Source: Podocnemis expansa (lineage: Eukaryota > Chordata > Testudines > Podocnemididae). Taken from it: a stretch of 64,000 bases of DNA. The notes below the pieces were generated by a model. It saw only the letters and a program-made list of their open reading frames with translations. It made no database searches and was not told where the DNA came from. The stretch is from the NCBI GenBank assembly GCA_007922195.1, contig ML682005.1, forward strand, positions 24,979,632 to 25,043,631, in the 5' to 3' direction. Below are positions 1-10,727 of the stretch, piece after piece (positions within the stretch are counted from its first letter, which is position 1; every line of letters begins with the position of its first letter). The position numbers and the translations under genes were made by a program.

Positions 1-340
1 TCAGCCAGCCTCACGCTGCTCATGAGGGCCCCACCTCTGCACCTCTGCTAATTGCTGGGGCCTTTGCTGTGCCCAGGGAAGCTGCAGGAAGCGGCTGCCC
101 GCCAGCTGACACAGGACCATTGTCACGGCTGCCTGCCTCCCGCCTAGGCCAGGGCTACGTGAGGAACCCCTCTCCAAGGCTGCCCACCGTTGGGTGGCTC
201 CAGGGTGCGGGCTGCAGGGCCTTGCTGTCCACTTTCCCTCCACCCCGTCCACTGTCTGGCTGTGGAAAAGCAAAGAGGGCCCGTCCTGGGTTATTTCTCA
301 GGTCTGGAGACTTGCAACCAGTATCTACCCAAGGACTTGA
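1..340. other. GC-rich unannotated sequence
   Basis: Moderately GC-rich sequence with short overlapping open frames on both strands. None has a recognisable domain, and no repeat family was recognised. No gene is called. Confidence 0.4.
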
Positions 341-359
341 AATTAGGAGGTTGTATGCA

Positions 360-945
360 GTGCGCACTAAATTGGTATAATACTGTTACTAGCTGACAGC
401 TGGGGGGGTGTGGAAATGTGGGGGGTGTAAGGGGTATTGGGGGTGCTCACTAAATTGGTATGACTGTGACACTGGGGGGATATGGGGACTGTGGGGGGTC
501 TTGGGGGTGCTCACTAAATTGGTATAACACCAGCTAACACTGAGGGGGTGTTGGGGTTTTTGGGGTGCTCACTAAATTGGTATAACACTGTTACTAGCTG
601 ACACTGGGGGTATTGGGGGTTTTGGGGTGCTCAGTAAACTGGTATACCACTATTACTAGCTGACAGCAGGGGGCATCTTGGGAAATGCAGATGGGGTGTA
701 CAGGGTATTAGGGGTGCTCACTAAATTACTATAACAGTTATTAGCTGACAGCTGGGGGCGTTGGGAAATTCAGGGGTGTAAGAAGGTATTGGGGGTACTC
801 ACTAATTTGGTATAACATGGTTACTAGCTAACAGCTGGGAGGATGTTGGGAGATTTGGGGGGGGTGTCGGGGTGCTCCCTAAATTGGTATAACAGTTACT
901 AGCTGACGGCTGGGGGGGGGCATTAGGGAAATCCCTGCTTGCAAC
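360..945. repeat. G-rich minisatellite, about 8 units of 58-87 bp
   Basis: Eight diverged tandem units, each opening with a form of 'gtgctcactaaattggtata' followed by a tract with 'ttactagctgacagctggggg' character and G-runs. Units begin near 360, 443, 507, 565, 627, 714, 795 and 872. Spacing varies from 58 to 87 bp, so units have gained or lost internal blocks. G-runs recur on the plus strand, which makes G-quadruplex folding possible (inference). No coding capacity is seen. The array ends where unique sequence with 'aaatccctgcttgcaacc' begins. Confidence 0.9.
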
Positions 946-2365
946 CATTTCCCCCAGCCTCAGCCAGGATCCTCTCTGATGAGCCAGAGGGCGAAACTTT
1001 TCACCTTCCCTCAACAGTATCTTGGAGCAGGACAATTGAAGATCTCCTAGTTCCCTCATTGGTTTGGGCGAAGGGGGAGCTGGGCCCTTTGATCCCCCAT
1101 CCAGCAAAAGGTGAAAGAAGGGAGTGCTGTGAGTCCACCCTGCCTCCTGGCTGCTCCCCTCCTGCTGTCAGCCCTGAGTCCTCACAACAGAGGGCAGAGC
1201 CTCGTGGGATGTGCCAGGGAAAGCGCTGCCCATGGCACAGTCACTTGGAAACAAGGGCCCCTCGTACTTTCAAAGGCTTTAGCCCAGCCTCTTTCAATAG
1301 CTAGCGGCTGTGGGCATCATGCAGTAAAATATTTGAGACCTTCCATAATAGCTAAGTGCGTTTTTAGTACCATACCACAAAAGCCCTGCTGACGCTTTAA
1401 TCCCACTATATGTTCGTAGTTTAAATAAAACTTCTCGTGTGTAGTTAGGTAATTGATGGCAAGTTAATTGATCACGATTAAATCAAAACCATCCCAGCAA
1501 TTTGTCTCAATTCATTAACTCCTCCTTGAGTTATCCTCGCTCTACTTTCTTGGCAGATAGAACTGGAAAAAGGAAAAGCTATCAGTGTAAAACCTAATCG
1601 TTACTTCATTCAGAGTTTTATTTGGAAATTAAGATGACAGGGATTAAAACTAGCATATCTACCCCTAGCTGTTCATTACATTTCTATATTTTAAAAATAT
1701 CAATTTAGATGGTTGCCTTTTACTGAAGCGGTTTAATAAATGGAGAATCTATTTAAAAAACAAATTAGTCATTTCTATCTTACAAATTACTGTTTTAAAT
1801 CTACAAATATTTACTTTTTAAATACTTAATTCAACAGAAAGAAAAATATTAAACTGCCCAGAACAAGAAAAGTAATGAATCTTATATTTCTTGCACTGTC
1901 CGTTAAGAGCAGGAAGGAAAATATAGACTTTTATACACTGGAGATTTTCCTCAGTTAAAATGATATAAGGTTATGAAAAGACCTGTACAAATCTAAGAGT
2001 AGTGCACAGTATTTCACTGAACCAGTTCTGTGCCAATGATTCAACCCCCATGGCATAATTGCATGAAATCACATGCACACGGCGTACCTTTAATTAGGAG
2101 CAACCTGGCTCTTTAAAAGACTATCCGGCAGGAAAATGTTAATTGTGTGCCAATGAGTTGCAAACCTGCAAGTTGTTGGGGGAAATAAAGTAATTGCAGA
2201 AGCAACACCCCTGGGGGAAAAAAGAAAGCAGGGGATTTCTGCAGCATCTTAAAATGGGGGGGGGGGGAAAGAGGTGGTAATATCCTGACGCTACATAGGG
2301 CATGAGGACTGCCAAAGAAATGACTTCGTTTTAAAACGAAGGCATTCAGTCAAGTGAAGCGGCTT
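946..2365. other. AT-rich repeat-poor stretch upstream of the CpG island
   Basis: The first few hundred bases are moderately GC-rich. From about 1,390 to 2,365 the sequence is AT-rich, with many homeodomain-core-like TAATTA/TTAATT words and no mobile-element signature that I recognise. Its position beside a CpG island would suit a conserved regulatory region, but conservation cannot be judged from one sequence. A G-run of 13 lies near 2,256-2,268. Confidence 0.3.
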
Positions 2366-2369
2366 CACA

Positions 2370-2437
2370 ACTGCGATTTTCTCCCAGGAAAGCTCATGCA
2401 ATAAAGAAATTCGTTAGTCCTTGCTTGTTTTACGAGG
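2370..2437 (-). mobile_element. Fragment of the 'aaggagtc' fold-back element
   Basis: The segment carries 'ttttctcccaggaaagctcatgc' character followed by a decayed 'gtccttgcttgtttt' end. This is one arm of the same family found at 3,340-3,965, 10,262-10,580, 14,893-15,020 and 34,066-34,175. It marks the upstream edge of the GC-rich region. Confidence 0.55.
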
Positions 2438-2508
2438 AGGTGGATCCCTTTGGAGGGGGTACTGCCAGGAATAGTTTAAAATCAACACTTTCTGCTCCCC
2501 CCTCCCTC

Positions 2509-2529
2509 CACACACACACACACACACAA
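2509..2529. repeat. (CA)n microsatellite
   Basis: About ten consecutive CA dinucleotides following a C-rich tract. Confidence 0.9.
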
Positions 2530-2549
2530 CAAAATCCACGTACCAACTA

Positions 2550-3325
2550 CCAGACACGCGGGAAGCAGCAACCTGAAGATCAAGCCACACACCACTTCTG
2601 TGGCCATCGCTTCACGCACTCCCTGCTTCGAGTCCGGATTCAAGAGCCTCCTCCTCACTTCTAGGTCCCCCCGTTTAGCATCGTCCTTCACCGGGACTTC
2701 TCGCCCTGGGGCGGATGTCTGGGAGCATGTTTGGAGGAGCCCATTCAACCCCGCGGCGGCTGGATTTCGGCAGCCCTGGGAGTGACCGAGACGCCCGGAG
2801 TTTTTCCCCTTTCTTCCCCCTGCGGAGCCACTTCGCTTTGCTCCACGTCAAGCAAGGAGAAGCCGCATTTGAAGCCTGGATTGCACCGGGGGGGCTGTTG
2901 TGTGCAAACCCCCCTGGCAGCTGCTCGGATCCGGAGCAGTCAGGGCTCACAGATCCCCGTGCACACGGCGGACTCTGGCCCGTCGGATCCAGCTTGCGGC
3001 GCGTCGGGCAAAACCATCCCAAGCTCCTAGGCTGCTGGCATCTCGCATCCTCCGCGATGGACGCGGGCTCCCGCCCTCCGCCTCGCCACCCCCCTGGGAA
3101 AACTTGGCCGGGTCCGCCCCTGCCGGGGGCCGGCCCTGGAGCACGAGGGGGCTGCCCCACCGGGAGCCGGCGTGGGGGAGCGGGCTGGCCGCGACCCGCA
3201 CAGCTGGAGGGAGAGGAAGCGAGCGCTCCTCTCTCCACCTTCCCTGCTGAGCTCAAGCCACCCTGGCTGTGTGCACACCAGACACTCCCACTGCAGCCGT
3301 CCAAAGGGGCAGCCCTCTTCGGCTA
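2550..3325. promoter_or_regulatory. CpG island, candidate promoter or first exon
   Basis: GC-rich sequence with frequent CpG, including 'ccgcggcggc' near 2,752 and many CG pairs between 2,690 and 3,230, in sharp contrast to the AT-rich flanks. Long overlapping open frames exist on both strands here (about 200 codons each way), as expected in GC-rich DNA. None looks like a known protein. There is no tandem structure or transposon terminus to explain the composition. In vertebrates such islands usually mark promoters, so a gene reading out of this window, or one with a non-coding first exon here, is plausible. Direction is not determinable from the sequence. Confidence 0.55.
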
Positions 3326-3335
3326 GTAAAGCAAA

Positions 3336-3510
3336 AAAAAAAAAAAAAAAAAAAAGCAAGGAGTCTTGTGGCCCTTAAAGACAAACACATTTATTTATCG
3401 AATCAGCTTTCGTGGGCTCTTCAAAGCCTCTGACCAAGTGGGATTTGCTCCCAGGAAAGCTCATGCCATAAATAAGGCTTTCAGGGCCACAAGACTCCTT
3501 GCTTTTCTTG
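3336..3510. mobile_element. Fold-back non-autonomous element, 'aaggagtc' family
   Basis: After an A-run, 'caaggagtcttgtggc' is followed by a left arm with 'aaagacaaacacatttattt' and 'agctttcgtggg'. The inverted arm has 'ccaggaaagctcatgc' and closes with 'gccacaagactccttg' near 3,488-3,503. The two arms are inverse complements, so the element can fold into a long hairpin. It is widespread in turtle-like genomes (recognition). Superfamily is not assigned here. Confidence 0.75.
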
Positions 3511-3589
3511 TTGCACTGTAGCAGGAAGGTCTGCCATATATTTAAGGCTCCTTGAGGGAGCACTTGGCATAGCCCCCAGGGAAAAATAA

Positions 3590-3966
3590 AGAAATAAAGG
3601 AGTCCTGTGATACTTAAAGACAAACACGTTTATTTTTCGCATGAGCCTTCAGGGGAGAAAATGCCACTTCATCAGATGCTTGGAAGAGGAGGGGACTTAC
3701 AGAATGGAAGGAAAATAAATGCAAGGGAGTGTAAGACATGGGATCAGGTCATGCAGTAACAGCAAATCAGAGCTATTGTTAAGGTTCACACCCTGGGCAG
3801 GCTGAAGTCAAAATACCTGTTGGAATGGGAAAAGAAGCCATAGTCTCAATTTAATCCTGCTTTCACACAATCTAATCTGCCTGTTAATTCCAGTTCACTG
3901 CCACAGGACTTTTTTTTTTTTTTTTTTGCTGGACTAGACTAACACGGTTGCCCCTTTGCAACACAG
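3590..3966. mobile_element. Fold-back element of the same family, longer copy
   Basis: It begins 'aaggagtcctgtgatactt', with 'cacttcatcagatgcttgg' at the arm junction. Its right end 'cacaggactttttt' is followed by 'gctggactagactaacacgg' and 'ttgcccctttgcaac', the tail typical of this family. Between about 3,690 and 3,895 lies unique-looking filler. The copy lies immediately downstream of the 3,336-3,510 copy, suggesting a nested or tandem arrangement. Confidence 0.7.
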
Positions 3967-4029
3967 CCCCTGAGATATTTGAAAAAGAAACTACAAGTTT
4001 GTGACAGGCAACAATAGCTTGGTTTATTC

Positions 4030-4335
4030 ATTCCAGAGACTTTTCTTTGTTTTTTTTTGTATTTTTTTCGCCTCCAGCAAAAGCTGTGGGAATTATTCCT
4101 GAGTTGGGAGGGCAAGATAGTGTCAGCAACCAGGGGGCGGAGAGAATGAGACATTTACTCATGTAAAGGGACACTGGGATACACACAAATGTAGCACTTA
4201 ACCTCCCATCATCCCAACACCTTTGGCTGAAAAGCTTTTTAAAAAATAAAAATCTGATTTTCACAAGGCTGCTTGTTTACTTTGTGTATTTCTCTGGTAC
4301 AGGGCAATCATACAAACCAGCCAGTTTCTAGTCAA
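4030..4335. other. Unannotated AT-rich sequence
   Basis: Nothing recognisable. Open frames here are short and without domains. Confidence 0.4.
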
Positions 4336-4341
4336 TTTCTA

Positions 4342-4731
4342 CAGGGGTTCCCAACCTTTTTCAGGCTGGGGACCTCTTTTTAACAGAAAAAATAAATCTT
4401 TGTGGCCCTCCTGACTGATTATGTAGTCTTCCTGCACAGGCAGACTCTGGCCAGGCACCTCTGGGACAGCTGGCAAGTGGCATCGCCGCCACCATGGTCT
4501 GTGCTGCTGGGGAGCTGAGCTGTGGCACCTGTGGCCCCTCGCCCTTGCCGGAGAACTGCCGTGGCCCCATTTCCCTGCTGGGATCTGGCCACGGGCGGGG
4601 AGAGGCAGCCCTGGAGGGGAGCATTGGGTCTGCAACTGGATTCTGGCCCCAGTAGGGAGAAGCTCCGTGGACCCCCTGCAACTTGTCTGTGGACCCCTGG
4701 GGGTCCCCAGACCTCAGGTTGGGAACCACTG
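4342..4731. mobile_element. hAT non-autonomous element, GC-rich, 390 bp
   Basis: Terminal inverted repeats are 'caggggttcccaacct' at the left and 'aggttgggaaccactg' at the right. Flanking 8-bp sequences are 'aatttcta' (4,334-4,341) and 'aatttctg' (4,732-4,739), a 7/8 target-site duplication of the length made by hAT transposases. The interior is GC-rich and has overlapping open frames on both strands that I regard as chance. The same element occurs at 29,393-29,785. Confidence 0.9.
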
Positions 4732-5074
4732 AATTTCTGTACAACTTCCCTTCCACTAGGACATTACTTTCAGGGAAACTGTCATTCCAACAAACATAAA
4801 ACCTATATTCACTGAAATTTATTTTAAATTTGTGGAAACATTTTTACAGACTGTAAATTTGTACAAAGTTTACTTTTATTAATCTTAATTTTGGGGAAAA
4901 TCTGATCACACTATGGTCTGTGGTGTGTGTAACAATGGCTTCAATTTTTAAAAAACAAAAAAGTAATATTAAATGGAAGGAACTCAGATATGAAATTGAG
5001 GAACTCCTAATTGTGTTATTTAACCAGTCACTTAAATCAGCCTTTCTATCAGATCTTTAGAGGACAGGTAATAT

Positions 5075-6330
5075 AACACTGATACTTAAAAAAAGGACCA
5101 AAGGTGATCCTGGCAATACTAGGCCAGTAAGTCTAACATCAGCACCAACAAAGTGGTTGGAACTGTAGAATCAGGGAGATAGAGGAACAGTTTGTTGGAG
5201 AACCGCCTTTGTAGAGCAAAATCATGCCTCACACTCTAATAGAATTTGAGGGTGTCAAACGTGGACAAGAGTAGCTGGACTTTCAGAAAAGTGTTTGAGG
5301 GACCCTGTCAAAGGCTTTTAGCAGAAATAAGTAGTTATGGGATAAAAGGGAAGGTCCTCTTATGGATCAGTAACTGCTTAAAATATAGGAAACAGTTCAA
5401 ATACGGGAAACAGGGTCAGTTTTCCCAGAGGAGATAGGTAAACAGTAGGATCCCCCAGGGAACTGTACTGAGACAACTACTGTTCAGCATATTCTCAAAT
5501 GATCTGGAAAAAGGAGTAAATAGTGAGAGTGCAAAGTTGGCTCCAGACATACTCAAGATAAGTAAGTCAGAAGCTGACTGCAAAGAATTACAAAGGGATC
5601 TCATAAAACTGTGGTGACCGGACAACAAAATGGCAGATGAAATACAGTGCTAATAAATGCAAAGTATTGTACACTGGAAAACACAACTATAGATACAAAA
5701 TTCTGGGATCTAACTTAGTTACCACACAAGAAATAATACTGAAGTCCTCACAGACAGTTCTCTGAGAACATCTGCTCAATCCCCAGCACCACCCAGAAAA
5801 GCTAACAGACTGTTATGAAAACATTAGGAAAGGGATAGATAATAAGGCACAAAATATCATAATGTCACTACAGCAATCCATGGTACACCCACACTTTGAT
5901 TATTGTGCAAGTCTGATCACCTCATCTCAAAAAAAAAAGATACATTAGAACTGGAATAAAAATACAGAGAAGGGTCACAAAAGTAATTGGGGGTATAAAA
6001 CAGCTGTCATAGGAGCAAAGATTAAAAAGACTAGGACTGTTCATCTTCAGAAATAAATGACTGAAGGGGAAATATGATAAAGATGTTATAAATCATAAAT
6101 GGTATGGAAAAAGTAAAAAAGGAAGTGCTATTTACTCCACATAATACAAGAAACAGGAGTTTCCTGATTAAATTAACAGGTGGCAGGTTAAAAAGAAATA
6201 TAAAGTAGTACTTCTTCACACAACACACAGTCAACCCATGGAATTTGTTGCCAGGGAATGTTGTAAAGGCCAAAAGCATAAGTGGATTCAAACTAGAATT
6301 AGATAATTAATGGCGGCTAGTCTATCAATG
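5075..6330 (+). mobile_element. CR1 LINE, decayed reverse-transcriptase region, first segment
   Basis: Sense orientation. It starts with sequence encoding a decayed stretch of CR1 reverse transcriptase ('ggccagtaagtctaacat', 'gatcccccagggaactgta', 'aatgatctggaaaaagg'). It then runs through the C-terminal region ('tacagtgctaataaatgcaa', 'gatacattagaactgg') into the 3' untranslated part ('aattaatggcggctagtc'). No frame stays open beyond about 70 codons. It is interrupted at 6,330 by the hAT element at 6,331-6,946 and continues at 6,947. Confidence 0.85.
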
Positions 6331-6946
6331 CAATAGCATAATGATAGGGGATGTGGGACGCAAGACTCTGGGTGCCAGGTTGCAGGGGGAAGCCAGGCAG
6401 GCCCCACACCGGGGCTGTACTAGAGGGGCCCTGGCCCAGGCTGCCCATTTTTAGGGTGTCTCTACCCTCCTATAGCACAGGCCAGAATGCCAGCAGGGTG
6501 AGTGTGGCCCCTGCACTGGAGATGGCCAGTTCAGCACTGAGGTGGGTCAGGGTGAGAGGCTGCCCTCCTTCCACTGGAATGATGCGTGGAACAGCAGAGG
6601 GACGACAGCCTCTGGCCCTGGTCCTCCCCCAGCTCTCAACAGGGCCCTTCCAGTGCTGGGGGTCATGGGCACCCTGCCACCATTCTGGCCCATGCGATGG
6701 GAGGGCAGGGCACCCCAAAACTAGGTAGCCTAGGTTGGTACCCTCTAATCCAATCCTGGTGCGAGGCCAGCTTGGCGCTTCCACTGTAGCCCATCCACAG
6801 GGCCCAGGGGCCTGGCCTCTACAGATCCTCCCTCCCTGTGGCACCTGGGGGGTGAGGCTGAGACCCCCCCACCCTTTGTGGGGTGGCCAGGGGAGCACAA
6901 ATATGGACTTGGCCCCCCAGCACCAGACAACCTCACTATGCCACTG
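6331..6946. mobile_element. hAT non-autonomous element inserted in CR1
   Basis: Its ends read 'caatagcataatgataggg' on the left and '...ctcactatgccactg' on the right, which are diverged inverted repeats of each other. The 8 bp to the left (6,323-6,330, 'tatcaatg') match the 8 bp to the right (6,947-6,954, 'catcaatg') at 7 of 8 positions. The flanking CR1 3' sequence reads through when the insert is removed. The interior is GC-rich, and its open frames of up to 160 codons have no recognisable domain. Confidence 0.8.
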
Positions 6947-7035
6947 CATCAATGGCTATTAGCCAACAATGCAGCCTCATGTTTTGGGTTTCCCTAAATC
7001 TGCCAGAAGCTCCTAACTCCAAGCACAGAAATGAT
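6947..7035 (+). mobile_element. CR1 LINE 3' region, continuation after the hAT insert
   Basis: 'catcaatggctattagccaa' followed by 'ctgccagaagct' is the continuation of the CR1 3' untranslated region from 6,330. The final CR1 terminus is eroded beyond about 7,035. Confidence 0.65.
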
Positions 7036-9885
7036 CATCATGCTTACCTTGTCTGACCATATCACCTGTAAAGTTTTGTTCAGCTTTTGATCTTTTCATG
7101 TTTTCTTTAATTGAGAAGTATCAGATATTCATAACTATATTGTTTAGACATCTCAAACAGTATGTGGAAGAAAATGTAGCCTGTGATTAGTATATAATCC
7201 TGTTCCTTCTTTTGTCCTAAACAGAAAATAAAATGAAGTAATCTATAACTGTAAAAGTACTCCCCATATAGAATTTTGCTGCACAGTTTCTGAACATGTG
7301 CTTGAAAAGTGGCACATAGCATTTCATCAATTCTCTTTCAACCTGCCACAGCATTATGCCTAAATATTACGGAATATGTAGTATGATACGCATGTAGTCC
7401 ATTCTTTATTTAGGGGTTTCTACAATACTTGACCATAACACAAATTACAAATGCAAGATTTCCTCATTGCACTGGCTCAAAAAGGAGCAACATGCACCCC
7501 CTACTCCCCTGAAAGAGGAATGAACAACCCAATTCTGAGGGTACCATCAAGGGACAATCACTTTAATGTGTAAGCATGACTCAAGAAAAGAGGTCTAGTG
7601 GCCTGCACTGAATCAGAGCCCTGCTCACACCTTCCTTCTCGGTCAGTGACACCCATTTTTCCAGGCTGTGCCAATGCTTCCATACCTCTGGTACATGTGC
7701 TTGGCAAGAGCAGCTCACCTGGTGACCTTCCCTCCAAGCTGACATTGCCCACCAGGCACTAAATTTCTCCATGGGAAGTGAATCTAATGTGGAAAGTTTG
7801 ATTTTGAATTTTCTGGCTTCTGTCAGTTTAAGGCAACATATAGTTATAAAATGCAGTTAATTAGCTTTTTTCATTAGTGGTTTAGTTAAACAACACCTAC
7901 AAAAAAAATCAAAGCGGCTAAGGAACCAATCCAGCCCCCCCAACAAAGTCCACCTTGTAACACCTATTGGTTTACAGTATTGCAGGATCACCCCAAAACA
8001 CTCTTTAACAAGCAATTCTCTTTATGTACTGAATGTTGCAAACCAAAATTATCTGTTCCTAAAGGAATAAAGAATTTTTCTTTATGCACTCTATGGTATC
8101 ATATTGCATACATTTTGGCAGCCTTAGATTTCAGAGAAGGTTTATTTGTTTAATCAGTTGATCAGGATCGCTTAAGTTAGTACAACACCTTCATTGTTAT
8201 TATTTCTACAATACGGTTAGTTTGTACATGGATTGTATCCTGAAGAGTAATTCTTCTAGCATTTTGGAAATAATGAACTCATTGTTGCCTCAATTACAGT
8301 ACTTATCATTCACTGGGCATGAAACCAGAAGATAGAATACAAGCAATGAATGGCTTATTAGCTCATGCAAGACAGCTAACTCAATGCACAATGTATGCAG
8401 CTGTAGTGCCACCTTTTGGTTAAATTGTCCTTTTTTTTTTTTTCAAATAGAAATGTACTGTTTGTTTCATCAGTTACCAGAAACCAGCTGTTTACATAGT
8501 ATCTTCATAGAACAAATGGAACTTCTTAGAATGATGATTTTTGATGGTTATCCTAAGCACAAGACATTTGTACAAAACTTTACATCAGTAAGGAAATTTT
8601 GTTCTGTTCTCTTCCTATTAGCTGTTGCCAGCAACATTAAAGGTTTTTAACCTACAAATAGACAAGAAGGAATAAATCGATAGGGGAGCAATAATGCTTG
8701 GAAATATCATCAAAAGATGCAGAACACAAAGAGGAAGTGAAACAATTAGGTAAATGCACATCAGATTAAAAAAGAAACATTCATAGCCAAAAATGATGCA
8801 TAGAAAATAGCTGGTAGGCTTATTTATTTTGAGCTAACATCTGTTATGTGAGTAACCCCAAAGCATGTCTATTATAAAATAACGGGGGTCGGTATTGCCT
8901 CAGAAATTTTATGAAAATTACATGTGTTTTGTGAACCACTGGATTTCCCTCACTCTCTTTGTTTAGGGGAATCATATCAAGCAAATGATCAAGGGAAGTG
9001 CAAGATTGTAAGAGTCATGTGTACAGTGAATGTACTCAGAGTGGATAGGTACACAGTGATCTGACCTACTATTAAAATTTATTTCCTCTCCTTTTAATCT
9101 ACCAGGATCTCAGACCTTCTGAAATATGCATATTGTACTTTAAAAGAAAGGACTGTAGCACTTAGGTGAAAGAAGCTAATGTAGATTCTATAGAAAAAAA
9201 CAGTTAAATTAAACCCCACACAGTGGTAAAAAATACAGTATGCCATCAGTTACTGTCTTCCTTTTGGTAATAATGCCACCCCCAGCCTCCTCATACTGGC
9301 CCAAATTCATTCAATGTCTGTAATATGGAAGCCAACGAGGATGTGAAGTAGTAACTGAGATCAGAAGTCAGATGCGTTTTCAGTTCAGTTAAACTGAATC
9401 TGATTAAATAGAAATCCATTTTAGAATTTGCTGCGTTAGGCTGTTCTGAAACATTTTATTGAGAGTCCTGGTCCTGTCCATCCCCTTTACCGTGTCAGCT
9501 GTTTTAATAGTGGGCATGTAATGTCCCATACTCAACTCCCAGCAACAAAGCCAATCAAGGTTGGGGTTTTTTTGTTTTTTGTTTTTAACATAAAATGAAT
9601 ACCGTTCATAGGTTCCATCCATAACATGAGTATCGAACCTGCTGGGGAAAAACACATCCATCCAAACAGAACAGTGAATCGTAGAGTCCCACTCAGAAAG
9701 AAAAGGGAAAGAAGAAAAACAGCTTAAGTACAATTATTGTGAGTGACAATTACCACCATACCAAGTTGTTTGACATTTCTTATTTTCCACTGCATGCAAA
9801 TCCTTTTTTAATGTTACTTAAATTTCTAGTTGTGCTTTAACATGTTTGTAATGCGAATATAAACAGTCTAGTACCGTGCCAGCAT
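7036..9885. other. AT-rich DNA, no gene or clear repeat recognised
   Basis: About 2.8 kb of AT-rich sequence. The longest open frames (for example 8,384-8,650 plus and 9,404-9,733 minus) contain no domain, and composition does not change across their borders. Probably intergenic or intronic. Confidence 0.4.
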
Positions 9886-9887
9886 TA

Positions 9888-10085
9888 CACAAACATTTGT
9901 TGTCCAGTTTATCTCTGAGTTGCTGAGTGAAATTAAGCAAGTCCTTTTTCATTCTGTGCCTCAGTTTGCCTGTCTCTTACATAAGTAACAATAATAATTG
10001 CTTCACAGAAGCATTGAGACATAATTAATAAATATTATAAAGTGACTTGAGATCATTTGGTGAAAGGCATTACAGAAGAAGCCAT
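9888..10085 (+). mobile_element. MIR-type CORE-SINE
   Basis: The order 'aagtcctttttcattctg', 'tgcctcagtttgcctgtc', then 'aataataattgcttcacag' and 'gcattgagacataattaat...aaagtgacttgagatc' follows the MIR consensus layout (core, then L2-related tail). Families of this kind are ancient and shared among amniotes (established knowledge). Confidence 0.75.
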
Positions 10086-10261
10086 TAATGTGGAAAAGGA
10101 GGGTCTTTTCATAGATGGGTAACATTTCATTTGTGCCCTGGCTCCCTCTATTAGAGTCCCAGCAGTTACACATTAGTTTATTTGAAAATCAAATAAATTA
10201 GAGAACATTTGAGTTGTTGTCCTGTTTGTTTGTTGGATCACTATCACTGTAAAGTAAGACA

Positions 10262-10582
10262 AATAAGGAGTCCTGTGGCACTTTTAAAGATTAACAGATT
10301 TATTTATTGCATGAGCTTTCCTGGGAGGAAAAAAAAACAAGGAGTCATGTGGCACTTAAAGACTAACATTAATTTTTCACATGAGCTTTCACGGGACAAA
10401 ATCCCACTTTGTCAAAGGTTTTGAAGAACGGTAAGTTCCCCATCTTCCAAGCATCTAACAAAATGGGATTTTCTCCCATGACAGCACATGTGATAAATAC
10501 ATTTGTTAATCTTGAAAGTGCCATAAGACTCCTTGTTCGTTTTGGTGAACTAGACTAAGATGACAATCCCTTTGAAACTGTA
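10262..10582. mobile_element. Fold-back element, 'aaggagtc' family, partly duplicated left arm
   Basis: Two left-arm copies lie in tandem ('aaggagtcctgtggcacttt' near 10,266 and 'aaggagtcatgtggcactta' near 10,339). They are followed by 'catgagctttcacgggaca', a middle with 'ccatcttccaagcatcta', the inverted arm ('gggattttctcccatgac', 'gccataagactccttg') and the tail 'gaactagactaagatgacaa'. The extra left arm suggests one copy inserted into another. Confidence 0.8.
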
Positions 10583-10727
10583 AAGTAAGAAATGGAGACT
10601 ATTTCTCACATTAGTAAAAATTCATCTTTCTAAGAATTGAGTCAAATCATGCAGGGGATTTTAAGCAAAATTCTCCATTTAAAAAAAGAGAGGGATCAGT
10701 TTAAAACTCATAGAGCAGTATGGCTGT

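Noticed and set aside
360..945. CRISPR-like array
   Set aside because: Repeats and spacers are not of constant length, the units themselves vary, and the host is a vertebrate. It is a minisatellite.
2675..3326. Antiparallel open frames of about 200 codons in the CpG island
   Set aside because: Both strands are open over the same interval, composition is GC-driven, and neither product has a recognisable domain. Treated as chance frames.
6351..6952. Frames of up to 160 codons in the GC-rich hAT insert
   Set aside because: They sit inside a non-autonomous element with clear termini and show no BED finger or hAT transposase motif.
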